Shown: one piece after another, positions 32,182 to 44,386 of the stretch
Layout: each line of letters opens with the position of its first letter
Numbering within the stretch: position 1 is the stretch's first letter
Assembly: GCA_030568195.1 (NCBI GenBank)
Contig: JAJLTO010000005.1
Location: 62,001 to 126,000 of the forward strand
Origin: Dipodascopsis uninucleata var. uninucleata
Taxonomy: Eukaryota; Ascomycota; Lipomycetes; Lipomycetales; Lipomycetaceae
DNA: 64,000 nt
Direction: 5' to 3'
The notes under the pieces: generated by a model
Database searches by the model: none
What the model saw: only the letters and a program-made list of their open reading frames with translations
Told to the model about the DNA's origin: nothing
Translations under genes and position numbers: made by a program

Positions 32182-33494
32182 CGTAGCGATGATTTTTCTT
32201 GTCATGACTTACGTTTTGTATTTATTTTATTGTAAATTCGACTACAATTTAAAGAATTGTTTATAAAAAAATTAACATTTAGTTATAGAATCTGCTATTT
32301 GTATATTGGTTACGCGGTCTCTGTTACGCGGTCTCTGTTATGTAGAGACGGTGAGGAATCAACTGGATGCAGCACAGGTGATTCTGCTTACTGCATCGAT
32401 TCGCGACTATATTTTACACTTCTGTGGTTTAGTTAATGCCGTTGTAGGTAATTGATATTCATTTAATACTTAAATCACAGGTCCTTGCAGCGAGGACTAT
32501 AACATACCTCCATTTACTCTCCATAGTCACTCTTTTTTTTCTGTTTTCTTGTTAAGCGAGAATTTCTAGCACTTAAGAACCCAGCACTAGACCTGAACTT
32601 CTCTAATGTAGGCATTAGGTTATGAACTATAATAAATTCCATAGAAAAATCTACGCGATGAATAACTGAATGCAGAGGAATCGCAGGGTATACTGTATAT
32701 TATAAAATTTACCTGTTCCTTTATTCTCTACGCATCGTTGCCTTCATTAGATCCTTTCATTCCACTTCTACTGAGTTATCGTTATCATTGTAAGGATGGT
32801 CATTATCCATCAAACCATTTTTTCGTTTTCTATAGTAGTGTCTATATATGTATATATCAACTGCATTCGAATTTCTTGCTGACTAATGTGATTCTCCATT
32901 TTATTAGGGGTAGGTTTATATCTGCTTGTAACACTAAAATCTCTACTAAATATGCGCCATGAATATGCAGTATAGTACTATTTTGAATCATATTGTACAC
33001 TCAATATCATTTAAGCTTTAATATCGAGATTACTAATATACTACATATATGGAAATATAATACTAGTTGCATGAGTCTGGCGATTAAATTATAGGTGCTG
33101 CACCAGGATTTGTGGTTTTCTATAAACTCGATAACAGAAATTCTCTTGATCTACATAGATCTTGAATCAGCAATAAATTTCTGGTACGCAATAACTTCTT
33201 CGCAGAAATATTATCTAACAGTTTTATATAAGATTATTTTATATGGAGTAACGTTGTGTGCTAGAGTAGAAATTTGTGTCTCTGAAGCATCTTTGACGTG
33301 TGCTGACCAGAACGTACATCAGAGAGTACGATCTTTAGACTTACGGATAATTTAATTCGCAATTCAGAAGGAGTGGCAATATAAGTGTAAGAGGGACAAG
33401 TCATTTGCTAACAGCGTATAAATTGGCGTTCTTTTGGGTGTGCATGCCGTGTTGAAGACTATTAAAGAGAAAGACGTCTTTGCACAGCTTCAAA
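32182..33494 (+). other. Intergenic region
   Basis: This is a 1.3-kb AT-rich gap. Only short frames (60-86 codons) occur, without recognisable products. It contains a 14-bp tandem duplication at 32310-32337. Confidence 0.5.
32310..32337. repeat. 14-bp direct tandem duplication
   Basis: The unit TTACGCGGTCTCTG occurs twice head to tail, 129 bases downstream of the DDT/PHD stop codon. Function unknown. Confidence 0.8.
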
Positions 33495-35105
33495 ATGGAT
33501 TGGGTTGCACTCGGCCCAAGATCTCTGAAACGAAATCTGCCAACTGTGACGTTGGTAGCACTCTTCATTCTTATTGGCGTGATTATATTTCAATCTACAA
33601 GTCCGATAAGTCTTAAAGATAGTATATACGGAATTGACAGAGCTGGCAATAGTAAGAAACCAGACGATAGCAAAGCATATACTACACCAGTGACTGAGCC
33701 TATTCCACCACATCCTGGACGGGATGCTCTCGGCAGAGATCCAACCACTACTATATTAGAAGGCTTCAATGGCCTTGGAAGTTGCTCTCAACCTCAGGGG
33801 CATAAGGATAAGGCTGTTATCCTTATGTCATCATTCAATGACGAGTTGACAGCTTCTAGAGTGCGATTTGGCGGCGGCTCCAACAGATATAATCCCAACC
33901 TTATCCCTCTTCCGGATGGCTCAGAGCACCAATACATTGGTTTCGTTCGTTACGGACGAGAGGAAGTCCATGAGGTCCATTGGTGTCTGATGAAATGGAT
34001 CCGCGTTCCTATAACTGAACGTAAATTCTTGCAGTGTGCTACCGCTGTCAAGAAACTTGCTATGCCTCATTTTCGAACAAAGCCCGGCGCCTGTAAAAAG
34101 GTTCCTTTTCTTGACTTTGATCAGGGACTTTTAGATCCTAGGATTTATTTTTCACCTTTTGGTGAGCCTTTGATGGTAGTTGGTAGCAATTCTCATATCA
34201 GCTGTCTTGGCATGTATGTTATTGACCTTCGTGCACTTATCCCAGAGCTCTCGACTTTGCTTCATATTGAGAATGTTCCAGTTCGCTACATAGAATACTC
34301 TGAACTTTCTGGTCCGCCACCTATAGAAGAGATCTCTAAAAACTGGTTTTCAATTTATGATTTAGAGAATAAAGAATATTGGCATCATAGCATCGCACCG
34401 TCTCAAATTATAACTAGAGCTGGCCAATCTGCGTACAATATTGCTTCGTCGCAGCCTAATTGTTTGACAGGTATCAGTAAAAAAGGTGATGTTAAACTAC
34501 ATCAGGCATCAAATTCTCTCAGACTTACTCTGTGCAAGTTTCCTTGCAAGCCTACGGTTGAGAACACTGTGATCATTGCTATGATTCATGCAAAAGCAGT
34601 AAATGAGGTCGATATTTATTATCGTCGTTATATCGTCGTTATGAATGCTACTGCACCTTTCGAGATTCTTGGTTATTCTAAAAACCTCAACTACGCAGGT
34701 ACAGACGAGTACCATATGATTTATACTATTAGCATGGCGTGGGACACACAGCTCCGCCATCGGAAGTCCTGGAAGATTTTTGACACTCCTGGCACTCCAT
34801 CAGAAACTATTCTTCGAAAGAGAGCAGAACTTGGCGTCCCAGATCAACAGCTACCGCCACGGCAAGAAAACGCAAAACCTGGAGCTGACTTTGTGCTTCC
34901 ACCAGAAGCGAAGTGGATGCCAGCTGATGAGGTCTCTCACCATAATACTATGTCTACACAGTACAATAACCCAATAGTTTCCGATTACTATCATGGATGG
35001 ATTGACGACGATATTTTGATTAGCTTTGGTATACGAGACTCTGACGCTGGTGTTATTCATGTCAAAGCACGAGATTTAGTGGATTGTATTCATCTCTGTG
35101 ACTAG
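33495..35105 (+). CDS. Putative Golgi beta-mannosyltransferase (BMT/GT91-like), type II membrane protein
   Basis: The ATG at 33495 (context caaaATGg) gives 536 residues; the frame upstream has only a TTG. A short basic N-terminus is followed by a signal-anchor at about 14-34 (LPTVTLVALFILIGVIIF) and a lumenal domain. Two stretches recall the beta-mannosyltransferases of Candida and Pichia: a D-P-R block (GLLDPRIYFSPFGEPLMVVG) and, near the C-terminus, DDDILISFGIRDSDAGVIHV, the last blade of a beta-propeller-like fold. Such enzymes cap N-glycans or phosphopeptidomannan with beta-1,2-mannose in the Golgi. Topology is clear from sequence; family membership is from memory of motif patterns, so another propeller-fold glycosyltransferase is possible. 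Confidence 0.65.
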   Translation: MDWVALGPRSLKRNLPTVTLVALFILIGVIIFQSTSPISLKDSIYGIDRAGNSKKPDDSKAYTTPVTEPIPPHPGRDALGRDPTTTILEGFNGLGSCSQPQGHKDKAVILMSSFNDELTASRVRFGGGSNRYNPNLIPLPDGSEHQYIGFVRYGREEVHEVHWCLMKWIRVPITERKFLQCATAVKKLAMPHFRTKPGACKKVPFLDFDQGLLDPRIYFSPFGEPLMVVGSNSHISCLGMYVIDLRALIPELSTLLHIENVPVRYIEYSELSGPPPIEEISKNWFSIYDLENKEYWHHSIAPSQIITRAGQSAYNIASSQPNCLTGISKKGDVKLHQASNSLRLTLCKFPCKPTVENTVIIAMIHAKAVNEVDIYYRRYIVVMNATAPFEILGYSKNLNYAGTDEYHMIYTISMAWDTQLRHRKSWKIFDTPGTPSETILRKRAELGVPDQQLPPRQENAKPGADFVLPPEAKWMPADEVSHHNTMSTQYNNPIVSDYYHGWIDDDILISFGIRDSDAGVIHVKARDLVDCIHLCD

Positions 35106-35831
35106 GTTCAATTTTGGCCAGTCTGTTACTAGTGGTCATTTTGGAGCTGTATTAATTAGATGCACGGGCAAACACGGTTTTTTGTGTTTTCTTTCGGATT
35201 ACATGGTGCATTGGCTTCATGTCTAAGGCTGCTGACAGGATTTTCTAAGTACTGATCTAATTAATGAAGGTTATCTCTATCAAATAAACTCGAGATGCTG
35301 ACCGAATTAGTACCTAGAAGAGTATATATATTTATGCTTAAGGTAGCTATTCTCAATATGTCAAATAAGTGTCGTATACTGGCACAAATGGAGGTTATTT
35401 AAAATGCAGTTCTATATTTCTTATTGTATCTACAGTATTCACGTATATGTCATTTGTTATTAACCTGTAGCTCGTTATTTCTGGATTAACGATTCGACGG
35501 AATGTCTAGTGTGCGGTCGTATCTATGACACAATAGAGTCTATAGATTTTATTCTATCCATGGATTTTTTCTTTCATTTTTTAGTTATAAACACATGTTT
35601 CTGATATTATAAAGTTAAGATGGAACGCATGTTGTCAGTGTAATTTATTCCTTATCGATAGTAGAAGGGCGATCATTGTTTCTCCCAATTAATAGGTAAT
35701 ATACGATATAACCAAAGACTCGATTTGTCTTGACTCGGTTCCCATCTTAACAACAGGCAGCACGAGAGATATTATCGTATTCCTTAATTCAAAATAAATA
35801 TACGCATACCAGTTACGAGAACAATAATATC
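35106..35831 (+). other. Intergenic region
   Basis: These 726 bases between two tandem genes are AT-rich. No ORF or RNA gene is seen. Confidence 0.55.
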
Positions 35832-37163
35832 ATGGCTTTGGAGATTTCGCTGCCATTCGCATATAGTATGGTACCTATACTGGTGGCAGGAATGTTGATC
35901 ACCGGTACCGCAAACTCCCTCCTTACTAAATTCCAGGACAACCAGTGTGTTGCAAACTGTGACGGTCCAGAAGATCAAAGAGAACGCTTTGAACAGCCAG
36001 TCATCCAGACGTTCCAGATGTTCATCGGAGAAGCATCATGTTGGACTTTAGTACTGCTTCAACAGATCTTGAGTAGGCGGTATAGGGTGTTGAGCTTGCC
36101 TGTCGATGAGCCTGCCGCAGTTCATGCGACAGCAGCTTCAGCTAATAGCACGAGCAATGGTGTTGATATTATAGTCGAATCAGATCCTAATATCGCAATT
36201 CTGGCTTCAAACAACTCTGTTCATTCGTCGGCCAGTGAATCTGATGATCTTAGTGATGATAACATTAGGAAGCTACAGGGACGAAAGATCCTTGGATTAT
36301 CTATCCCTACTTTCTGCGATATCTGTGCTACTACTCTCATGAATATCGGCTTATTTTTTACTCCTGTTAGTATATATCAGATGACAAGAGGTGCGCTTGT
36401 GCTTTTTGTTGGTCTCGCAAGTACTGTTTTCTTGAAACGTAAACTTACAGTACGACAATGGGCGGCTCTTGGTGTAGTTGTCCTGGGTGTGTTTATCGTT
36501 GGTCTTAGTGGAACAATTTATGGACAGAAAGACTCTACTACTAGAAGAGAGGATGATCCGGCTCATGCAATGGATAACTCAGAATATGGTGAAGGCGGAT
36601 CTGAGGATTCTCCAACAACTGTTCTCCATGTGTCATTTGGAGTTTTTCTTATTGCTCTAGCTCAAATGTTCGCCGCAGGACAGTTCGTGTATGAAGAGTA
36701 TTTATTAAGCAAGTATCATATGGATTCCATGCGTGTTGTTGGCTGGGAAGGTATATTTGGTCTTGCTCTCACAGCAGTAATTATGTTGGTTTCCTTTATC
36801 ACTGTTGGACATACAGAGAATGGTAGGGGCGGTTATTTCGATATTCCTAGTGGTTTTTCGCAAATGTTTCGAAATAAGAGCGTTTTCTCTTCATCAATCT
36901 TCATCATGCTTTCTATTGGTTTATTCAATTTTTTTGGAATCGCTGTGACAAGGACGGTTTCTGCTACTTCTAGATCGACTATCGATACTTGTCGAACACT
37001 CTTCATCTGGATTATTTCTATTATAATTGGCTGGGAGAAGTTCCGTGCACTTCAGCTTTTTGGCTTTGTTCTTATGGTTTACGGTACATTGGTTTTCAAT
37101 GAAATTATTTCGCCGTATATTTGGCATAAGTTTGATACTGGTCGTATCAGATTAGAAGAGTAA
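35832..37163 (+). CDS. SLC35F6-like drug/metabolite-type transporter
   Basis: This 443-residue, single-exon multi-pass membrane protein has about ten hydrophobic segments. The order of motifs matches human SLC35F6: LVAGMLITGTANSLLTKFQD at the start, then a Gln-rich link to MFIGEASCWTLVLL, CDICATTLMNIGLFFTPVS, YQMTRGALVLFVGLASTVFL, LRALQ-type end (FRALQLFGFVLMVYGTLVFNE). Two hydrophilic loops are expanded: Ser/Asp-rich at about 85-150, and a DSTTRREDDPAH-containing loop at about 235-260. SLC35F6 sits in lysosomal and mitochondrial membranes in animals; the fungal substrate is unknown, so only the transporter class can be stated. Confidence 0.85.
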   Translation: MALEISLPFAYSMVPILVAGMLITGTANSLLTKFQDNQCVANCDGPEDQRERFEQPVIQTFQMFIGEASCWTLVLLQQILSRRYRVLSLPVDEPAAVHATAASANSTSNGVDIIVESDPNIAILASNNSVHSSASESDDLSDDNIRKLQGRKILGLSIPTFCDICATTLMNIGLFFTPVSIYQMTRGALVLFVGLASTVFLKRKLTVRQWAALGVVVLGVFIVGLSGTIYGQKDSTTRREDDPAHAMDNSEYGEGGSEDSPTTVLHVSFGVFLIALAQMFAAGQFVYEEYLLSKYHMDSMRVVGWEGIFGLALTAVIMLVSFITVGHTENGRGGYFDIPSGFSQMFRNKSVFSSSIFIMLSIGLFNFFGIAVTRTVSATSRSTIDTCRTLFIWIISIIIGWEKFRALQLFGFVLMVYGTLVFNEIISPYIWHKFDTGRIRLEE

Positions 37164-37847
37164 TGGTAATGATGTGAGAATGAACTTTTATGGAGGTCGA
37201 GATTTTCATACTAGTGCAAGACGAATACCACTTTTGCTAGTCTCATTACCACACGTTCTTTTGCATGCTGCACATTGACTTTTTTAGTATTGTAGCCAAA
37301 CCGCTTCTTCTTGTGTCATTATGATTGTTAATTATCCATGAGCATCTATCTTCATATTCTTGCTACCTATCTTTTATGGAACTATGTAGTTTGTTTAACC
37401 TTATTCTAAAGAAGCAAATATGTATTATTAATAGTGACGTAAGTGACCTACTCCTTACAATCTAACTTAAGTTCCTTTACTTTTATGTCATATGCAATGG
37501 TGATAATATATATATAAAGTGTATGAAAAAGTTATACTAGATGACTTCATATTACTTCAAAACTGCAGTTTCGTCGTTGTCATCTATTACGTTGCTCCAG
37601 CGATAATTAAAGCCAGCTAACCAAAAAAATATGAAATGTCATGCGTAACTATATTTGCTAAATGAAACAACTATATTATCATCGCGCTAGATCGCGTCCA
37701 AACAATGAAATCAACTAAATCAAAATAATCCAAAATAAACCGTGGTTATCGTATATGTTGTACCATGCGTTATTGTTTATAGACCTTTTAAACACCCAAA
37801 ACAGCAAGAGAGAAAATTTATATAATCAATGATCACGAAATATAATT
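37164..37847. other. Convergent intergenic region
   Basis: These 684 AT-rich bases lie between the 3' ends of the transporter gene and the Vsb1-like gene. No ORF is seen. Confidence 0.55.
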
Positions 37848-40800
37848 TCAGTTCGCAGATGTCAATATATACTGAGTTACCGAACTGAATCGTTCTGCAG
37901 TCAACTTGAGGACAACATGATGTAATTCTACTGCTACCTTCTGCCTCTGTTCCCGTTCACTCGCATCAAGGTGGTCCAATGCCAAAAAGGAGTGCCAGGC
38001 AGCCCGAGTCAGTCTCCACACCACAGCATCTCGCTCGACAATCAGACTTGCCGTTCGTTGAGTATCTGAAAAGAAGGGCAATTCTCCAGCAGTAGTACCG
38101 GCAACAATTGCTTCACTCAGATATCCAGACTCGAGATGATATTCAGCTTTCAAAATACCACTTTCAACAACATAAAATCCATCAGCTTCAGCATTCTGGT
38201 CATACAGCTTAGTGCCCTTCAAATGCTGTTCTCGACGAAAGCTGTCACATAGAGGTTCCCAGAAGCTAGCAGAGTATGGTGATAACTCGTGCATGATCTG
38301 CATCCAGAGAGTCAGTGGCTGCTTCTGTTGCAGAGAACTAGAAGGAGCCGTGCTATTTTCATCGATTGATGACATAATTGCGATCGTGGGATCAGATATC
38401 ATTACAGACGACGTGGCATCGTGTAACAGAGTCTCTCGTGGTGTACCACAGGCAGTGCTTGATATATTATTCAATCTTATAGAATTGCTCTTGCCCATAT
38501 CAGCCTTGATAGGCATCGCTTGAATTGCAGCATTTTGTCGCTGTTGAAGTAAAATAGAAGCTCTTCGTTGAGAGCGCATCCTATAATAAACAGCTAGTAG
38601 TTCATTCTCACAAAACTCAAGAGCTGAATTTAAATCTACCACTGCACGCATTCCATTGTTTTCATTCTCCCACAAAGAGACTGCCCGAAGAGCCTGTTCT
38701 ACATCATGAGACACAGAGCATACAACTAATATGATCTGTTTTGCAGTCAGCAGACGTTTCATACGAGTAAAAGCTTCAGCAGCAGAGAAATCTAATCCTC
38801 TGACGGATTGAAAGTCCATGACCAAGTATTTGATTCTGCAATAAGAAGTTTCATTCGACGAGGTCAAGATAGAACGAATTTTGGTCTCTACAGAAACAAT
38901 GGTACCAAAAAAAAGGAACCCCGTCAAGCGACAGACAAAAATTTCATCTCCAACTTCTTTCAAGAATCTTTGTTGGAAAGGATGGCGACGTACAGTAGAA
39001 TGCACAACTGCACCAGAATAAGTCGCTTTAATGGCGGATTTTCGTGACGATTCCACGACAAATGACACACACGCGAGAATAATACCAACCAAAATACCAT
39101 AAACAAAATCCCAAACACCCATTGTAACGATAATGACAGCTATGACAAAATACTCAAATCTGTTAACACGTCCCCATGTATCATATAAAGCTTCACGCAT
39201 GAGCTCAATTCCGAGTAAAAAGATGAGTGCACCGACAACCATCACTGGAATAAATCCTATGACGCCCGGACCAGCAAACATAACACACATAGTAGCCATT
39301 GCTAACATAAAACCAGCAAGTCGACTGTCCGCGCCACTTCTAATAAAAAGCAAACTATTTGTATATACGAGATAGTTTTGAATACTACCACACATTCCAG
39401 ATAATGCATTTGATATTCCATGCGAAATCAGTTCCCTATTGAGATCAATGTCGTCGTTCCCAAGAGAGACAGCGAGCGCTGGAACGTTTATGGGAACATG
39501 CAAAATGCCAAAGAATGTTAGCGCAAACATAGCAGGAATTGTGGACGTCAGTGCAGACCAGTCTACGGCTGAAAACTTATAGAGGTAGTAAAAATTGTAC
39601 CATGGTGCTTTAACTTCAGGCGACTCGAATAGCCAACCAAGATTGCGCAACTGTTGTAGCGACAAACCTGGAATAAGAGCCACCAATATATGGAAACCAA
39701 ACAATATCGCCATAAAATATGCTGGTACTATGAGTGTATGTTTAAAGAAGTGTTCTACTACTAGTAGAATGACAGCGAGTAGAAGAGGAATAACCCATTT
39801 GAGCAACACAGAAGGCTGGAGTAAGATACTCAGAGTCTCAGATGTATATGTAAGATTACCCTCCATCCTAGAAGAAACTTCAATTCCAGTCACGATTAAG
39901 AACCAGCCGACACCGCCAATACATCCAACAAGGATATGCCGTGGGAAAAATCCCATCATAGATCCAATTTTTGCCCAACCAAGAAGGAAGAACACAACAC
40001 CAGTGAGAATAGAAGAGAGTGCGTACGCAAGGACAGTAGTAGCTAAAACTGAATCAGGCTTGTCCGTACCAATACGATACAACAAGCGATATGCAATAGA
40101 ATGGAAAAACGGAACGACCTCGATCATCTCAGAGCCGACACCTCCTTTAAAAGATGAGCCTCCGAATGAGTATACTAATTGCGATATAATGCAAGAAACA
40201 TAAAACATAGAAAGACCATCCGCACCAAGGGAATTAAACAATGGCTCACCCAATGGAAAGAGGATCATTCCGTAAGAAAGACCGTCAAGGACATTTAATA
40301 ATACACCAAGAATGACAGACGGAATATAATGAACCGGTAACATTAACGTATGACGCCAGTCTTTAGTGAGAGATCTAGTCATAGCCATTAATGGTCGTAT
40401 ACGCTGGTAGACGCGGCCCTGATTAGCGGATGGATAGTCAAATTCTGATTCAACGTCGCTATAGTAGTCATTGTGCCGTCCGCTTCGTCTATTTTGTATG
40501 GGGGACGATACGCTGCCATTAAAATTTACACTGCCTTTACGTGATAGAAGACTTGGCCGTCTAAGCCAACTAGCAGCATTATTTCCAAACTGACGATTTG
40601 CTCCCTCTTCAAGAGATTCGGGATCTTCGAAACCGAACTCACTACCATATCGCTGTTTGTTCAGTCGAGTTTGCTTATCTGAGCCATACGAGTCGTGACT
40701 TGCGAGAAGAGGATCCTCTGCGCTGTAATCTTCTAGATCGTCGTTCGGACTTTCATCGTATTGTAAATTGCTGGCATTACCAAGTGCTTCATCGTCAGGG

Positions 40801-41570
40801 GAAGTAAAGCCTACTGCGGGTTCCAAATAAGTAGAACTGACACTCGCACCTTGTCTCAGAAGGTTGGTCAGCGTCGATGATGATGCTTTTGAGGATGCCA
40901 ATGGAACCTCTACTGGAGATGGGAGAGGCGCCAAGTTCTCAGTTGTCGGAGACTCTTCGCTGTCGTTGAGAGCCATAGAAGCGATCTCTGCCGTGTAATC
41001 TCTCACTACAGACGATGACCGGGGGATGGCATTTGGATTACCTGCATACACGAAATAAATTTTGTCAGTAATCAATATTCGTAGAAGATATTTAACAATT
41101 CCCAAAAATATAGATGACGTATAATAGAGAACTGTGCTATGAAAACAGATCAACTATGTATAGTTAGATAAGTAATCATAGATGATAAGTTGAATAAGAT
41201 CATGTAGAGCCAATATACAAAACCATGTTCTTAAGAGAGCGAAAGTACGCAAAATAGCGGAAAACCAGAGATCAGATCAAAGTTTCTTACCGTGATGATA
41301 TGATCCATGAACGAACGATCTAGATACACCGTGACTTATACTGCCACTGCTCGATCCAATAGAAAATGGCGACGATTCGCCCGTAGAGAACGAAGCTAAA
41401 CGGTTATGACGGCCCGAAACTTGATTTGCTTTTCCTGTTTGAAGCGAAGCCTCGCCATTGTCAGTGTCAATGAAACCTTCTAGACTAGATTCTCGAATTA
41501 CACCAGTAGGAGCAGAGGGACCAGTAGCGGGCGACGGTGGCAGTGCATCATCGCTAGTTTGGTTGTGCAT
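37848..41570 (-). CDS. vsb1: Vsb1-like SulP transporter with STAS and cyclic-nucleotide-binding-like domains; 2 exons
   Basis: Exons complement(41291-41570) and complement(37848-41041) give 1157 residues. The 249-base intron (donor GTAAGA, acceptor ATGCAG) splits the Gly of HGNPN. Residues 1-280 are Ser-rich cytosolic; about 280-750 is the SulP/SLC26 membrane core (LNVLDGLSYGMILFPLG, GAGPGVIGFIPVMVVGALIF-like helices). A STAS domain follows (KYLVMDFQSVRGLDFSAAEA), and the last 150 residues look like a cNMP-binding fold (DGFYVVESGILKAE, GELPFFSDTQRTASL). This architecture is that of budding yeast Ygr125w/Vsb1 and fission yeast relatives, vacuolar membrane proteins needed for basic amino-acid storage. 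I start at ATG 41568-41570 because the 12 codons upstream begin with TTG. Confidence 0.9.
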
Positions 41571-43736
41571 GTTAGCGAAGCTCGGGATGAGTCTAATTTG
41601 CGTCAACTTCTCTGCACGTTGCTAGACCTGTGGAGATATTGAGTGCACAGATGACCGGGGTCTGATTTGACAGCAGAAGACTAAGAGTTTGGCCAATGGA
41701 TGTCGTGCAGGACTATGACTGCGATTATGATATGAGAAGTAGATTGGTATAGGAATGAAATGCCCTATTGTACTATTGGCCTAGTAGAATTTAATTGTCT
41801 AAGAATTCCTTCGAGGAACTTAGCACTGAGCCGACAGAATTTCTGATTCTATGAGTATGATGTCTAAAACATGAGAATATGAGAGCCCGATCTAAATCAT
41901 AACAGAACTGATAGACTGAGAGTCTAGTAGATTTCGAGGAATAAAAGTGAAAAAAAAAAAGAAGGAAAAATTTATTCTGAGTTCTAGGATGGAGAATTTC
42001 TCTCAGTCCGGGGCAGGAAAGTGAAAAAAAAAATTATTTTTATTCTTTGATGCCCGGAGTCGATTAAGTCAAAAAGGTTTTTTATTTTCTAACTACGCTG
42101 CAAATGCGATGAAAGTAGCGTTGCTAATTTACGCCACACTTAAACTATCAAAATGTTACGCAATATAGCGCCATTCTAATACAAGTTGATATTTTTGTGG
42201 GTATGAGAATTACGTACCTTATACGCTATAATATTTTCGGACGCATTTGACATAAGCATGATATTTTAGCCGTGATTACGGAGTAATTACGGTATTAATT
42301 TGCCATTTATGCAACATTTGACCTGCTCTTTTCTTACTGAATTCGAACATTTCTTTTCAATTTTTCTTTCATAAACTCCCAAACACTTCGCTGTCACGTG
42401 CTAATTCCTGCTCTGAGAAGTGATGTGATTTCAGATTTTTACTGCTCTCAGGAGCGTGGATGATGAGACAGCAAACAGAAAGCAGATGGGAGCGTATAAC
42501 GAGTGCCGAGTGCAAGGGTAATAATTGCTAGGTGAACAAATAAATAGTGACTGAAAATATCATGTGCCAATTACTGTAGGATATGTGCAAGTACGCTACA
42601 AACTTTGGGACCTGATTTAATGCAGTTTACGCAATATCAGCTTGATGTCAATGCTGATCTGAACACGGCGGCGCAAGGTCAACGGAATACAATACAGCGT
42701 ACGGGATTCTACTAACCGTAGCCATATCTATAAAATGCTTTAAATAGCATGAATCAACTAAGAAAGGATACACGTATATATCCATATGTATACACGTGTA
42801 TATACGTGTGTGTATGTGTGTCCTGGTCTTGCTCAATAGCACATAACATCTCGTATACCTAATCCAGTGCACATGTAAAGAGAAATCATAGAAAGGAAGA
42901 CAAAAACTGCTTACCGCATATACTACTTCATATTTAAACAAGGCTACCATTGGCTAAATATAGCTTAAAAGTAGAATGAGGCACGAATTCTAAGGAAGTA
43001 GAATTGATTTGATTTGGTCATATAACAAGGATAAGCAATAGTGTTGTTAGTCTAAATGTGCCGCATTATACATATATATACTTGCTCGAGTGCCTGTGTT
43101 ACCTGTATATTTAACGGCACATGCATGGGATTATTAACTTACTAACATACGTATACGACCAGCCACGCTTCATACTGAATCTTTCTGGCATCTTTTCAAT
43201 GTAGGCTGACTGGCTCATCCATGAGAGTGCTTTTCTCTGTTCGTTTCAACCTGTATTCCTAGAAAAGAGTACAGCTCACTCATATCTTTTAACTCGATTA
43301 ATTTTAAATCCTGAGAGCATTTTCTGATACCTGTATGTAATCAATAAATCATCTACATATACTCCTAAATAGCTTGTTCTTGTCTTTCATGTAGATAAAT
43401 ATGCATGGCTGTGACTTCGATCTCGATACTATGCGTAACAGCTGTCAATTGTCTGTTTATGTAGTGGCTCTACATTTTGTACCCGCCCACACTGTATCTA
43501 CTGCTGCCAACAGGAACGTCTAATGTGCTCACTACATCTATACACGCTCAATAGTGCTTCGTCAGATATTTATAATATATAGAGCATGGTATATCATAGT
43601 GCTAGTAATACTTGGAATAAGATGAAATCATATTGTTATAGACCCATAACATTAGAGTAGAGAGTTTGAATATTTGGTTATAACCACAGTCAGAAGAGCC
43701 AAATTAAAAAATTAAAAAAAAAGCAGTACAAAGTAC
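41571..43736. other. Intergenic region, no gene recognised
   Basis: This 2.2-kb upstream region of the Vsb1-like gene extends to tRNA-His. It holds A-rich runs (41948-41961, 42023-42034) and alternating purine-pyrimidine sequence at about 42770-42822. A 100-codon minus-strand frame at 42648-42950 is low-complexity over that tract and is not believed. Confidence 0.5.
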
Positions 43737-43739
43737 TGC
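43714..43739 (-). terminator. Pol III terminator with trailer hairpin of tRNA-His
   Basis: On the tRNA strand the gene is followed by an inverted repeat (GCAGTAC, 3-base loop, GTACTGC; 43723-43739) and then nine T residues (43714-43722). The T run is the Pol III stop. The hairpin includes the last three bases of the tRNA. Confidence 0.7.
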
Positions 43740-43808
43740 CGTTGCCCAGAATCGAACTGAGGTTTCTTCGGCCACAACGAAGTGTACTAACCACTATACT
43801 ACAACGGC
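43737..43808 (-). tRNA. tRNA-His (GTG)
   Basis: A 72-base cloverleaf: acceptor stem GCCGTTG/CAACGGC, anticodon stem CTTCG/CGAAG with loop TTGTGGC (anticodon GTG), T arm with GTTCGAT, discriminator A. The base before position 1 is G, so the His-specific G-1 is present in the genomic sequence, though in eukaryotes Thg1 normally adds it. No intron. Confidence 0.95.
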
Positions 43809-44386
43809 CAAAACTTATACTACAGTTCAGCGACTGCCATCCTAACCTACAAATAAATAAGTAAGCAATGACATAATATGTTTACATATTGCTGGATATG
43901 GGTTAGCATAAAGTTTCAGTTGTTTTTCTTACTGCATGAAAACGCCTGAAAAAAGTTAAGTGCTCCTACGTCTATTAATGGTCAAAGAGCAACAATCGCG
44001 AAAGAGAATTTGTTTGTTTATTATTGTTGTTTCAACCCACTTTTTTATTTATTCTCAAAGATTTACAGCTTTTTATTTTGTTTCGTTAGATATATCATCA
44101 CTAGCACCATACAACTATCGAGAGATTAGCAAATAGGTGAGTTCGCGATTTTGATTTGGGAAAGATGCTATTTTTTTGTTGAATAACCCACGACCAGGGG
44201 TAGCGTGAACGCGGGTCTGCCAAAAGAGCAAGATATGAGAATATAATCGTGCAGGTATCGTGCAGCGATAGTTTGGATACTTCGCATCGATTGTTTTTCT
44301 CAACGCAAGAGGACGTGCTTCTCTTAGGTTCCATCTGAGTAAAGTGAAATACTTAAATACTAACGGTTAATTACTAGAAGTAAACA
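43809..44386. other. Intergenic region upstream of cdc4
   Basis: These 578 bases include a T-rich tract and a minus-strand frame of 77 codons (44101-44334, ATG start) that matches nothing I know. The promoters of tRNA-dependent transcription are internal, so the right part is probably the cdc4 promoter. Confidence 0.5.

Noticed and set aside
42648-42950. 100-codon minus-strand frame
   Set aside because: Its middle is a reading of TA/TG-alternating low-complexity DNA (about 42770-42822); not a credible protein.
44101-44334. 77-codon minus-strand ATG frame between tRNA-His and cdc4
   Set aside because: Considered as a small mitochondrial protein, but two overlapping frames look equally plausible and neither matches a known family or has a supported exon structure.
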